DNA from: Arctopsyche grandis
Taxonomy: Eukaryota > Arthropoda > Insecta > Trichoptera > Hydropsychidae
Length of the DNA stretch: 64,000 nucleotides
Direction: 5' to 3'
Assembly (NCBI RefSeq): GCF_051622035.1
Contig: NC_135365.1
Location: 11,202,001-11,266,000, forward strand
The notes beneath the pieces were generated by a model that was not told the origin of the DNA, made no database searches, and saw only the letters and a list, made by a program, of their open reading frames with translations. A program made the position numbers and the translations under genes. Below are positions 36,101-46,500 of the stretch, in pieces (within the stretch, counting starts at the first letter, position 1; each line of letters opens with the position of its first letter).

Positions 36101-37505
36101 GTCACTTGACAACAATATGACGCCTAAAGCCACTTCTATTAATATAATAACATTTCTCTGGTCTAAACACACCTTAACAAAACTCGAAATCCTCGGCGGT
36201 AGTTATCTAGGGTTTGTTTGGATTAGCTACAATTTTTATACCTGCTTTCTATTGGATTTCTACATAATTCTAATTAGAAATGTTGGCGAAATTTTCAGAG
36301 TGGTGGGCTTTCAACAGAAAAGACGTCAGCACTAAAAAGGGTTAATCAAATTTTTGGTTTTATAGAAAACTTAAGAACGAAGTCCATAACACTGAACAAC
36401 AAAAAAAATTACCAGAACGGAGACTAACCAATCTTTACTAATTTGACTTACTGAATTCGAATATGATAATGATTTTTATTGTTTGGGTCTCTCAAGCGAG
36501 ATGGCAAGTCCCCCACTTACGCGCGTAAGTGGCGGACTCTCGCTTGCCGTCCCGCTTGCACCAACGATTCTGGTGTATGCTCACGGAAACTGAACGAAAG
36601 TCTTTCTTAGAAATTACCGCTCGAGTTAGTACGCTTTGATAAAAATAAAAATATGGAGATAGAAAACCAATCCTTATAAATGTGGTGAAATAAAAAACTT
36701 ACCAAACAAATGCAAAATAGCACAGAGAAAAAATCTGTAAAAATAAATATATTTTTGACTTTTAAAATTCACTAGAAAATTAATTATAAGTATTTTAAAA
36801 CAATAAAAAATCACAATCAATAGAAAAAACATCTGACTATTGATTCCAATACTCATTTTGAGCACAGCAATACTAAATTTTGAATTAAAGACCGCAAAAG
36901 CCAAAAATCTGTAAAAAGTGCGCATTTTTTTAAACGCTCATATCTCGTAAAGGAGACTCAAACTTAGTAAAGATTGGTTATTCTCTGCTCTGGTAACTCA
37001 AAAAAGTGATTTTTTGTTGCTCAGTGTAATTTGTTAAAAAAGTCATTTTCTTTGCATAAAATGTTAAAATAAATATAACAAGGGGCGACTGTAGCCTCTT
37101 CGTGTCCCAACTGTTTTTTTAATGTCACGACCCACCTCTGAGTGAAACTAATAAATTGATTGTAAATAATAATCTTGTTTAAAATTCAGAGATACATATG
37201 AGTCAACCAATGTCTGACTAATAGAAAGTTCACATGACGCGCGTAAAACGAGCGCTATTACTATGTACATATGTATGTATTTATCTAAAGAGGGCTAAAA
37301 TGTTAGTGTATACATATAGTGAAAATATCAAGCACATGTAGTGAATATATCAAGCTTGTCAATTTCTGAAAAGAGCAATCAAAATTAAAAGTATTCCATA
37401 GCAAAATCAGTAGACAAAATATTGAATCTCACCTTGCTTGGCGACACACACCGACGCCAAACTGATGACGAGGGGGAACGCGAGAAAAACCCTGAAGTTT
37501 TCCAT
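20839..37505 (-). CDS. Pvr: PDGF/VEGF-receptor-like tyrosine kinase, copy A
   Basis: Coding exons, 5' to 3': 37433–37505, 34755–35087, 34471–34595, 32177–32339, 30567–30715, 30315–30492, 30110–30233, 29101–29285, 28859–29019, 28243–28558, 27830–27994, 27604–27734, 26817–26979, 26489–26740, 26142–26366, 25785–25956, 24071–24189, 23486–23775, 23226–23398, 22995–23139, 21478–21673, 21183–21410, 20839–21089. All phases fit; the product is 1438 aa. Domains: signal peptide ([18 protein letters not shown]), Ig array, TM in the exon at 26489, then the kinase with GSGAFG, VAVK (Lys871), HGDLAARN and DFG (1090–1092), and a kinase insert. The tail has YVDM at 1223–1226. The second Ig2 half-exon (about 31223–31983) is broken by insertions. 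The tail exon is duplicated (21183–21410 plus 20839–21089) and the frame ends at SNPT. It should be a membrane receptor for PVF-type ligands. Confidence 0.93.
21906..22718 (-). mobile_element. P-like element with a THAP exon
   Basis: The element is 21914–22710 (797 bp) inside a Pvr copy A intron. It is flanked by a perfect 8-bp duplication GCGGTGAC (21906–21913, 22711–22718). The TIRs of about 29 bp start CATAGATGTAGAATAACC and CATAGATATAAAATACC. On the minus strand at about 22490–22556 an ATG-started exon [18 protein letters not shown] is followed by GITYHK and a GTAAG donor. That is the start of a THAP zinc finger (C-x4-C spacing). An 8-bp TSD, CAT-starting TIRs of about 30 bp and a THAP exon together fit the P superfamily. 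The remaining interior does not encode a transposase. Confidence 0.72.
22800..22980. repeat. 19-bp tandem repeat
   Basis: About nine copies of ATAGTTTCATATGTTACAT lie in the intron just downstream of the exon at 22995–23139. Copy B lacks them. Confidence 0.9.
23811..23953. mobile_element. Foldback MITE, third copy
   Basis: The hairpin GATTGTAAATGCATTG...CAATGGAACAAT has outer arms TCTGAAGGGGC/GCCCCTTCAGA. It is related to the pair at 8750–9040 and sits in the intron between exons 24071–24189 and 23486–23775 of copy A. Confidence 0.7.
23976..24041. repeat. (TA)n microsatellite
   Basis: About 33 TA units in the same intron, immediately upstream (in transcript order) of the foldback. Confidence 0.95.
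24671..25261 (+). mobile_element. Solo LTR (LTR family 1)
   Basis: It matches the LTR at 29501–30049 end to end, with about 40 extra bases. It contains a TATATAAAGCG TATA box near 25064 and an AATAAA near 25180. It lies in the Pvr copy A intron between exons 25785–25956 and 24071–24189. Flanks AGCC/AGCT are a worn 4-bp duplication. It is a fossil with no internal genes. Confidence 0.8.
25262..25784 (-). other. Intron remainder with unrecognised insert
   Basis: 25430–25740 has several minus-strand open stretches and is absent from the equivalent intron of copy B. It therefore looks inserted, but I recognise no family or ends. Confidence 0.35.
26984..27181. repeat. (TA)n runs flanking and inside an LTR
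   Basis: One run (26984–27041) precedes the LTR at 27052. A second (27109–27180) replaces the early middle part of that LTR. Confidence 0.9.
27052..27530 (+). mobile_element. LTR family 1 copy, interior partly replaced by (TA)n
   Basis: It starts TGTAGGAATATAGCAC and keeps the TATA box (TATATAAAGCG) and AATAAA region of the family. The right side continues a few bases past the usual LTR end into AAATTGGTGACC, which resembles a primer-binding-site border. It is a broken fossil in the Pvr copy A intron between exons 27604–27734 and 26817–26979. Confidence 0.7.
29501..30049 (+). mobile_element. Solo LTR, family 1 (whole, 549 bp)
   Basis: It runs TGTAGGAATA...CTGCCTTACA with a perfect ACAT duplication on both sides (29497–29500 and 30050–30053). 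TATATAAAG lies at 29852–29860 and AATAAA near 29969. TG...CA ends plus a 4-bp duplication suggest a Gypsy-type element. It lies in the Pvr copy A intron between exons 30110–30233 and 29101–29285, where copy B has an unrelated RTE LINE. Confidence 0.82.
31251..31613 (-). mobile_element. Solo LTR (LTR family 2)
   Basis: On the plus strand it reads TGTTGCGTAAGGGTGGGTGG...TATACGTAACA, flanked by ATAT on both sides (31247–31250 and 31614–31617). An AATAAATGCTG polyadenylation-like signal on the minus strand sets the orientation. A second copy is at 40364–40775. It is a fossil without internal parts. Confidence 0.78.
31614..31924. other. Unclassified inserted segment with a hairpin
   Basis: It holds a perfect 10-bp inverted pair CCACAGTGAC/GTCACTGTGG (31620–31659) followed by a TATA-like CATATAAAAC about 40 bp on. 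It belongs to the insertion that broke the Ig2 exon. I cannot assign a family. Confidence 0.5.
32478..34192. mobile_element. hAT-type element (outer), with a second hAT nested in it
   Basis: The ends are CAGTGGCGGCTCGT and ACGAGCCGCCCCTG. The 8-bp duplication is CTAATAAA (32470–32477) and CTAATAAG (34193–34200), with one mismatch. It lies in the Pvr copy A intron between exons 34471–34595 and 32177–32339. I see no transposase in its own sequence. A relic of the same right end lies at about 37080–37135. Confidence 0.75.
32869..33890 (+). mobile_element. Inner hAT element with decayed ZBED5/FAM200-like transposase
   Basis: The element is 32877–33882, with ends CAGCGGTTCCCAACCTGTGG and AAGGTTGGAAACCACTG. 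The 8-bp duplication CTCTATAC is perfect (32869–32876, 33883–33890). Around 33330–33610 the plus strand, with frameshifts and stops, reads [25 protein letters not shown] and [10 protein letters not shown]. That is the C-terminal part of a hAT transposase of the SCAND3/ZBED5 kind. It inserted into the outer hAT, so it is younger. Confidence 0.82.
35824..36160. repeat. Dispersed repeat of about 340 bp (copy 2)
   Basis: This matches 9045–9382 in the same orientation. It lies in intron 1 of Pvr copy A. The class is unknown. Confidence 0.6.
36390..37026. mobile_element. TIR element, about 640 bp
   Basis: The left end CACTGAACAACAAAAAAAAT...ACCAATCTTTACTA is mirrored by the right end TAGTAAAGATTGGTT...TTGTTGCTCAGTG (arms of about 55 bp). 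It contains a perfect palindrome CACTTACGCGCGTAAGTG (36510–36530) and no transposase. The target duplication is unclear. It lies in intron 1 of Pvr copy A. Confidence 0.65.
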
Positions 37506-37932
37506 CTCGCGTCGAGTTTTCCCTTGTCGTTGCCTATTGAGTTGATATTGTGCTATCCACATTTTCAAACATTCCCAAATGTTCATATTTTCCGTTTTTG
37601 ACATCTTTAAACCCGACGATCGGAACCGTTGAAGTGATTCGACCGTACTTGTCAAGTGTTGGAGTACATATGAATTGCAGAACTGTGATAACAGCGTGTT
37701 TCTGTTTGTTTGTGGGAAAGTTTCCTGTATTTCTGTTGTCATTTCGGGAAATACTACATAGCTAGGGTTGCCAGATTTTTTCCAAGTCAAACCGCGACCC
37801 CCCCCCCTACCCGAAAAAAAATCAACAATATTCATAGACCACTTAGTTTATTCCTCTCCCCGAGATTTTGGCTCGCTTGGGCTGCCATGTACATACATAC
37901 ATAGCTTCTACTTGATTTTAATTTATATTAAA

Positions 37933-38093
37933 CTAGTTGTTTTACCCGGCTTCGCTCAGTATTTATAATATAAACAGCTTAAACATGGCGAATCTAATAG
38001 TAAATATTCATTTGTTTTTTTCTTTGACTTGTTTACGAAGTTCCCAACCAATGTTTCTTACATACAAAGTCTCTTTCGAAATTATATATAACC
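37933..38093 (-). mobile_element. Short Helitron, minus strand
   Basis: Read on the minus strand it starts TATATATAATTTCGAAAGAG, with AAGAGACTTTGTATGTAAG, and ends GAGCGAAGCCGGG...CTAG at 37933. A second 5'-end piece of the same kind is at 38478–38505. Confidence 0.65.
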
Positions 38094-39302
38094 AGAATCC
38101 GGCGGCCTACCAAACCCCCCCCCCCCCGTCCCCCATTCCCATGTCATCATAGAAACTTTGTGTGATCCCAATCCAACCGATAGCAGCCATGGAACCAACA
38201 TTAGCTTTGAATTCTGAAATAGAAAAGAACATTTCAAAATTATTACAATAACAATATTTTGTAAAATTTTAATAATAAATATAATACAAAATTGAATTAA
38301 ACCTTAAGAGCTGCATAGATGAGTGCTCCATGTGTCATAATAGTCAGAAAAGCACAGGTCATTTCCCATCTTATTTCTAGAATAAATTGATTATAATCAT
38401 TAGTTGAAATTACACAATCTAATTGCATTAATTTAGTAATTTAGAAAAATAGAAAAAGACAAACCATCGCTGTAACCATTACAAAGTCTCTTTCAAAATT
38501 ATATATTAAATATGAAAATAAAATCAACAAATTTTAACATTAATTGGAACAAGAACAGTCAAAAATAAACGAAAATATAGGCAACTGTCAAAAATAAACT
38601 AAAAACAATTTTAAACATCAATTTGTATATTTTTCATTAGATTTGGCCTTCTGAAAGACTAATTTATTTTTATGTACATAATCATACATTTGGCAACAAT
38701 TGAAATCATAGTTTTCAATGCAAGTACTTTCAACTATATCTATAGAAAGTCTATTTCTTTCAACAGTTCATTGAAAGTCCATTAACGAGTATGGAAAAAT
38801 ATACTCGCACATGCGATATGAATCTTTATATTGTTCGGGAAATTTTTATTTGTGAAAATTTAGCTACCCATTTTTCTACAGCTATTTTTTTCATTCCAAT
38901 TTGGAGATTGTAATTCTCTTTTTAATATATTTTAAATGCAACAAATTGATTGTATAATCTAGTACTATTGTGTCACGATACACAGTCCTTGCGATTATAC
39001 GCTATTTTCTTATGTAGATAATCGCATGTTTTTCATTCCAAATTGACCCTTTTTATTTCAAATTGATCGTTTTTTATTTAAAATTGACCCTTTTTCACTT
39101 TAAATTGAAAGATTAACGTGTTAGCCAGTTTTTGTAATCAGTACCGGATATGAGTGGTTTACATTATTATTACTATTATTAAATTTCGTATGATAACAGA
39201 AGTTTAAATCAATTTTCCTCTTCAAATTTTGACAAAACAAGCGTTTAATTTTGACGAAAAGTATCAATAGCAGACGTTAGTCTCTGCATTCAGAGACAAT
39301 TG

Positions 39303-39682
39303 GGTAGAATCAGGGCCGCCGAGAGGAATCCCGGGCTCTGGAAAAATAATTGCATACTTTATGACAAACCAAAAAAAATCTTATAGATATATATTTATTA
39401 TACGCGAAAACTCCATCAGAACTATTAGAAAAATGCTATATTTTGAAATAATCGAATAAGAAAGTATGATATGACAGGTACGATTTCACATTTACACAAA
39501 GAATGCGCGGATCGAAAAATAATAAACATTTATCATTAAAGAAATATATGTATTTTTATGTAGAATAATTTAAAATATCAATGTCGATCAGTCGAACGTT
39601 CCAAAACGGGGCCCCTCAAGTAGTCCGGGCCCTAGAACTTTAACCCCAACTTCCCTCCCCTCTCGACAGCCCTGGGTAGAAT
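39303..39682. mobile_element. hAT MITE with perfect 8-bp TSD
   Basis: The element is 39311–39674 (364 bp). The ends are CAGGGCCGCCGAGAGG and CCTCTCGACAGCCCTG, and GGTAGAAT is duplicated at 39303–39310 and 39675–39682. It has no coding capacity. Confidence 0.85.
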
Positions 39683-40363
39683 ATATGTATAAAAGGTCTA
39701 TAGATAAAAGATTGGTGAAGTGGTCCAACGAAACTTTAAGGGAGAAGAGTTCTTAATAAGATGGGTGTTAGTATTTGGATCCCGATTCGAAGATAATAAG
39801 AGAAGAGAGATGTTAGTGGTAGTACATATGTATGTATAAGATAAATATATGATTCTAAAACTAATAAAGCTTACAGACTTGTTGAATATTTTTGTGTTTT
39901 TAGAATCATCACAGTTGTGTATGTATATTCAAATGGAAATAAAACACCATATTTTACGCAGTCTCGATTCAACCATGAATAATTTTTTGTGATAAATGCG
40001 AAATACATAAAAAAAACATTGAGATTTTTGCAGCGTTTGAAACTATTCTGATTGTTCATGAATGACAAGACGCAAGTTTAGATATAAGCAGTACTGACGT
40101 ATTGGAATGGCGTTTTAGCATCAGTTTTTATTTTTAAATTAAGATAAATTATGTTTAATTTGTCATGTGCTGCGTGGCATAAGAAATCTGCTTTAAATTT
40201 GATTCAAATGATATTTGAATAGTATTTTATTTAATAAAATGATAAAGCAGTGCATATATGTATGTATGCATCATTGACGTGCGGTGGAAATTTATTTGTT
40301 TCTATCGCACACCGAAGGACGAAATCACACTTAGTGAGACGTGGTACGTGTTTTTTTAGATAC

Positions 40364-40775
40364 TGTTGCGTAGGGGTGGGTGGAGGATCCGAGTAAAAGG
40401 CCAAAGTCATGTCACAGCATTTATTGGTGATTAAGGAGATACACGCACTGGCAGTGCTCCGTCCAGAATGTCTTGAAATCGCCTAAGTACCGCCTTATAA
40501 CGGATAGGTCTCTCAGGACATCTTACACGTCCGGTTTGTTTACCTATTGTTATGTTCACCTACTAGATGTGCCACGCAAGTCGGTCCCACGCTACCGCTG
40601 TCGGCTCTGAGAACTCTACCGGAATGCGCCCGAGTTACCGCTACCCCCCTAAGTGCATTCGGGGGTATCTCATTGTTAAGCCTGGAGATAATCCTCGAAA
40701 CCAATTATAACGGTCACACAGTCTCTGGGATGCTACTCGGCCTAATCCAATTGCACTTATGCGGTGTACGTAACA
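40364..40775 (-). mobile_element. Solo LTR (LTR family 2), second copy
   Basis: It shares both ends (TGTTGCGTAGGGGTGGGTGG and GTGTACGTAACA) and most of its length with 31251–31613. The flanks ATAC/ATAA are a worn duplication at best. It is a fossil. Confidence 0.72.
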
Positions 40776-41414
40776 ATAATTTTAAACGTGTGAAAAAAAC
40801 ATAGCATCCCTAGCCCATATTCATGGCACACAGTCTCAAAAATCACCCCCTGGAGTGTTTTCAGTGATATTTTATCCTTGCTTGACAGTGATCGATAACG
40901 GTGAATCCCATACTTGAAGAAATGTAGGAGAAACTTTGCATATTGGTTCGGTTGCATATGGATATGCGTACACGTGCGACTTCCCAAAAATATTCATTCT
41001 GCTTGTGCACAGCGGGAAGCCAAGGGTACATGATGTCCCATACCACTCAGTGTACGATAAAAACACGTTTCCACCGCACACCACTGGTATGCATATGTAC
41101 GTACATACATACATTCCTACATATGTGAGAATCTCCCTGGACCGACCCCAAACACAATATCCGTTACGAGTTTAAATTTAACAGATTTACTATCGAAGTG
41201 CGGCTATTATTAATAATATATAATTCAGATTATAATATTTACTATGATATTTCTTATTTTGACTATTATAACCAATTTATTGTAACATATGTATATTTTT
41301 CATCTGGCAAACATACAGTAAACAGAACTTGTGTTGTAGCAACCAAATTTACATTGATTGATCAATTTTTTCTTCGGTAAATTTCTCACAGAAACTATTA
41401 TTATAAATTTAACT

Positions 41415-42249
41415 ATTCAAAATGAATATGACAATCTAAAATGAGGCTTGATTAATTATACTTATTTTTCAAAATTAAACTTGGTAGGTAGGCAATATAC
41501 GTAAATGGCATTTCTAATAAACACACATTAAATAATTGTTATCACTATTAAGGCTGAGATAAAAGAAGGATGTTCCAAAGGAAAAATAAAAATATATACA
41601 CCACATGAAACAATTTTGGGAGACGGTATAGGACTTTTCAATTTCGCTTATTTTGTCCTTTCTAGACAATGTTGCCTAATAGAGACGATAAGTTTAACAG
41701 ACAGAAAGGTGTCTATTACAATTTTATCATTTGAAGTTAATAAATGAAAATGAAATTCAAACCCAATATAACATATACTTTGTATGTAACTATGTGAATT
41801 TTGTACTACTATCAGAAAAGTAACATTTGCAATGCTTCAATTAAGAGCTCAGATATTGTAAAAGTTGCTGGAGATAATTATCAAGAATCATCTGCTGTTA
41901 AAACTCATTTCATGCAAATATGTTTGATAAACACGGGGGATGTTTTAATTTAGAGCAATTAGCAAACAATAGAAGAATAATTGCTGTAAACAAAGTTATG
42001 TGCATGCTCTTACCTAAATATTTATTATGGCAAAAAAATTATTCAAATATTTGGGGAAGAGTGAAACATTTTTTAGAAAAAAAAAATCCTACAACTGAAG
42101 GAGCTCACGAAAGATTTCAAAAGAATAGATCTTGGGAGAAATATAAAAAAGAAATTGTCAAAAAAATTGTGGAACACAAAAAAGCGAAAAACTATACCAC
42201 AATTCATGATGTTCCATATTCTATCAAAATGAATAAATGCCTTTTATAA
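41415..42249 (+). pseudogene. Cyclic-nucleotide-binding-like pseudogene (copy B)
   Basis: Equivalent exons are 41415–41483, 41553–41708 and 41816–42249. Relative to copy A the start codon is ATT instead of ATG, a TGA falls in frame at 41442–41444, and one base is missing near 41935, which shifts the third exon. The long frame from 41920 is the remainder of exon 3. Splice sites and 3' flank are still near-identical to copy A, so the loss is recent compared with the duplication. Confidence 0.8.
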
Positions 42250-43396
42250 TAATTCAACTGTTCTGGTCTGCTATAAATAAAACATAATTGTATATTTTAT
42301 TCAAATTTAAATATAATAATAATTTAAAGTAAAGTAAAAATAAATAAAACAATATGCAATTGAATTACATAAATATCACCAGTGTATTCCAGTATCATTT
42401 ATACAAAAAAGTTCAAATTATATTTATTATTTTCTCAATGCAATATACATGTTTGTATGCATGTATACTGTATAATATACATGTATGTATTTACATGCAA
42501 TAACTTTGCACAATTTGTATTATGTTTTAATCATTTGCGATTTGTTTTTTCTTCAAAGTTATACTTCAACAAACAATAGTAAATGAGATCAATTTTATAA
42601 ACATTGAAAGAAGCAACTTTAATTCATCTTACATATTAGTGGTGATACAAAAGTAAAATATTTGCAGTACATTTTCAAAGACAACACAAAAATGTTCAAA
42701 TACATGATTCAATAAGATAATATTCTTATTTTATTTTAACCTATAATATTTTGTGTTTAATAAAAAAAGTTTTATTTGCAGTTTTTAATTACTAAGTATC
42801 AATACATACATACATTGTACATTATGGCACATTAAAGCCCTATTTACACCTGGCGAGTATTTGGTCGAGCAACTCGTTTTGCTATTCGGCTAAACACCAA
42901 CATTGACTGAACAAACATTTACAAGTACTTCAACGATTCGTCTATTTTCCGGTGGTCCGTTTCACTCGTCACAACACTAGAAAATGCACGGCAATTTTTG
43001 TTTAAATTGTACAAGTACTTGTCAGAGGTAAATAAAGCTTTAGAATATTATATAAAACAATTATAGTACTATATGTAACTAAATTTTATAATTGAATATA
43101 AATTAAACTAATTAGACTGTTCGTAATCACTTTTTCAGTAAATTCTGTAATATATTTTATACTAGTCATATCTTTATCTTATATATGTACATACATATAT
43201 ATGTAATTTTTTTATAATATTATTATATAAGTTCATTTAAATATATTAAGCAAAAAAAGTAAAATCATAAAATTAATTTGAACATTTCTCAATATTTTAA
43301 TAAAAAGGAAGAAGTATTAAAAACCTTATTATAATTGAATAACGTAGTATTTCGAGTATCCTTATTGTTTAAATGCAAGATAATTTTACTATATAT

Positions 43397-43513
<117 letters not shown>

Positions 43514-43570
43514 TATTTGAGAATTTGTTGAAGTACGAATCATAAATATAAATATATATCAGATTTTAAT

Positions 43571-46500
43571 TTATGTTACAACATCAACATTGTTAAAAAT
43601 ATTTGTAAACGGCTTTTCACAATTTGTATTCATAGTAACGTATGACGGATTGGAAAATGCACTTATATTTTCGTCGATCACAACATTGTCGCAAAAACCA
43701 CTATCTTTATGAGACATGTCAATGTAATTGTCATTCACTATCAGCAAATCGTCAGGATATTTTTTATCAATCGATTTCAAAGTTGGCTTGTACGTGGGAT
43801 TTGAAAAACTAGTTTCGCCTAATTCTTCACTGTTTCCATCTACGTTTGGCGATCCAGGCTTTGATACAATACCGGAATCTGATCTAGGCCTCTGAATCTG
43901 ATTTTCGTTCGTGAGCATAGGAACCCACTCGTTATTTTGGTTATCTGACTCACTATTGATTTGTGAGAAATTAAATATTTGCGATTCCTTGCTGACTACA
44001 CCGTTTTTTGCTGGACTCATGCACAAATATCCTTCAGCATCTAAAATGTATCACATGTGAATATAAATTAAAATTATACAAATATAAATCTGCAATATGT
44101 ATTTATATCTCACCAGTATCATCTGGTGACATGGGATTAACACTAGTAGGTCCTCCAAAAGGCTCGTTCACATAGTCGTGCTTTTGATTTGCTGATGTCA
44201 AATTTCCATAATCCGGTGCACACATCATGGAAAGGAAATCATTTTGTCCACTTTCAGCCAACCATCTATTATTCATGTCCACGTATGGATCATTCAAGTC
44301 TATATAATGCTGCAAAACGGAAAAATATAAATTTTAATACCAAAATACAAATATACATACATATAAGATTGTCTATAAAGTTCTGGTTTCCACTATCAGC
44401 AACCACGTGAAGTCGAACCATTATTCTTTCCTCGTTCCTTGACTATTTTTTGCACAACTTAATATATGATAATATTGACTCGAAATAATACACAACTATT
44501 TATGAATATCTACATATAATGTAATGAATAAAAATAATCTGGGAATTAGGGAAATTTTATCATGCAGCGGCGAATAGTTGATGGATGCTGCGAAAGGAGC
44601 CAAACCTTTATATGTATCTTTATATCCTCAGATCATGACAGTTTTTACTATTTTTAGTATATATTTTACTGTATACATATTAATTTGCAGCCGCTACACT
44701 ATTAAGAGGGCTGGACAACCAGCGCCTTGTCCATACAAACGTATTACACTTCTCCCTTCCTCAATTATGGCACTAGAGAAATTATTTTTTAATATGCTAT
44801 AGATATCCACCATTGGGATGCATCTACTGTTTCATTTTTTTGGTTAGCTATTTTTTATAGGAGCTAGGAGCCGCCAAACATCTATAAAATCGCCTCTTTT
44901 TTACACCCACGAAAAGAGTCCAGCGTGCTTATTTGACATTCGCTTTAAAAAAAAAGTTACGGAGGAGAAAATAGGAGAATACGAAACCTCGATTTTCTCG
45001 ATTTAAAATACGTTTTATCTGGTCGAAGCGCAACTGTCGCGTTCACTCAATATATATATTGATATATATTGTCGCATTCACTCAATATATATATATTGAT
45101 ATATTGAATAAGGTTAATTTCAGAATCCCAGTTCGGTACTCTAGTCGCGTTGCACTCTTTTCACTTGATCCTTTCAATACTAATTCCCAAAAATATTTTT
45201 ATCTGCAGCGCGTTTATCGTATGTTTAACGGAGAGCTGAATGAGGTTGATCTATTTGGTATTTCCCTACATCAATTCAGGTCTAACATCAAGAGAATCTT
45301 GACCGATTGATTCATTTCTTCTCCTATTCTATTTTTCCATTATTTCCAATATTTTTATACTTTAGTTTAGTTATGTAATGTGCTATTTAGTCATATTATA
45401 GCTTTCCTTCTTTTCCTTTTCACTTGTTTATTTTGTATTTACCTTTTTCATTTGTTTTATATTTGTAAATTTCAATTTCTTCTTATATTCTATTTTATAA
45501 CCTTTTCCAAATATTTTAATACTATAGTTTAATTATGCAATGTTCTACATATTTTGTCATGCCTTTATTCTTTACTTTTTAATTTGTTTTCCTTATATTT
45601 ATCTTTTTCATTTTTGTAAAAATCTATTATTGGACTCGGATGTTACATATATTATTTATTTACTATTTGTTTTTTTATACATATCTATGTACATCCTGTC
45701 TGTTGATTTTTCAATTAATAAAATAAAAATAAAAAATAAATAAAATATATGTATATTGTCGCATTCACTCAATATATATATTAATATATATTGTCGCATT
45801 CACTCACTATATATGTATATTGATATATATTGTCGCATTCACTCAATATATATATCGAAGAAAGGAACGGCAACAAAATTAAGGTTTCGGGTGTACAGCC
45901 CTCTTAGCCCTCTTAGCCCTCTTAGCCCCCCCTATGGTTTCATTTTAGATAATATCGGTACGATTTCATACCTTACGCACTCCATCTTCTAATAAATCTC
46001 CTAGTTTTTCTGCTAGCTGTGTAAATGAAGGTCTTTGAATTGGCCTAGCACGCCAACATTCTAACATAATGCTATAAATTCTTTTATTTGAATAATTCGG
46101 TTTTTCCATTCTATATCTAAAAATTAAATTAAAAAAGTAAAAATGATATACAATACAATTGAATTGATTATATTTGTAAATATGGGTTTTCTTATCTCTT
46201 GATACATACCCTTCGACCAATTTATTATAAAACTTTTCATCGGGTTCCATTCCTGGGTATGGTGTGCTTGCTAATGAAAACAATTCCCAAAGTACTATAC
46301 CGTAAGACCAGACATCTGATTGAGTGGAAAAAATTCTATCTCTTATGGATTCTACTGCCATCCATTTAACAGGAAAAGGACCCTAAAGTATTTTGAAAAT
46401 TTAAGTTAACAAACTGAATGTAATATTTGTTTTTTTTTTTATGTATGTATGTTACGTAGAGATATGATACGTACATCGCCTTTTTTTTTGTAATTATCGG

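Larger units (their letters stand above)
18803..37740. repeat. Tandem duplication unit, copy A
   Basis: Identity with copy B starts abruptly at ATTTAACAGATTTACTATCG (18803 here, 41176 in copy B). It continues in the same order and orientation through the CNB-like gene, the whole Pvr gene and its 5' UTR, ending near 37735–37740. It is about 19 kb after accounting for copy-specific insertions and deletions. Confidence 0.88.
37741..41175. other. Spacer between the two duplication units
   Basis: I see no host gene here. Contents: a Helitron (37933–38093), a hAT MITE (39311–39674), an LTR family 2 copy (40364–40775), a short dispersed block at 40870–40930 shared with 8092–8146 and 34290–34350, and AT-rich sequence. 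Confidence 0.55.
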
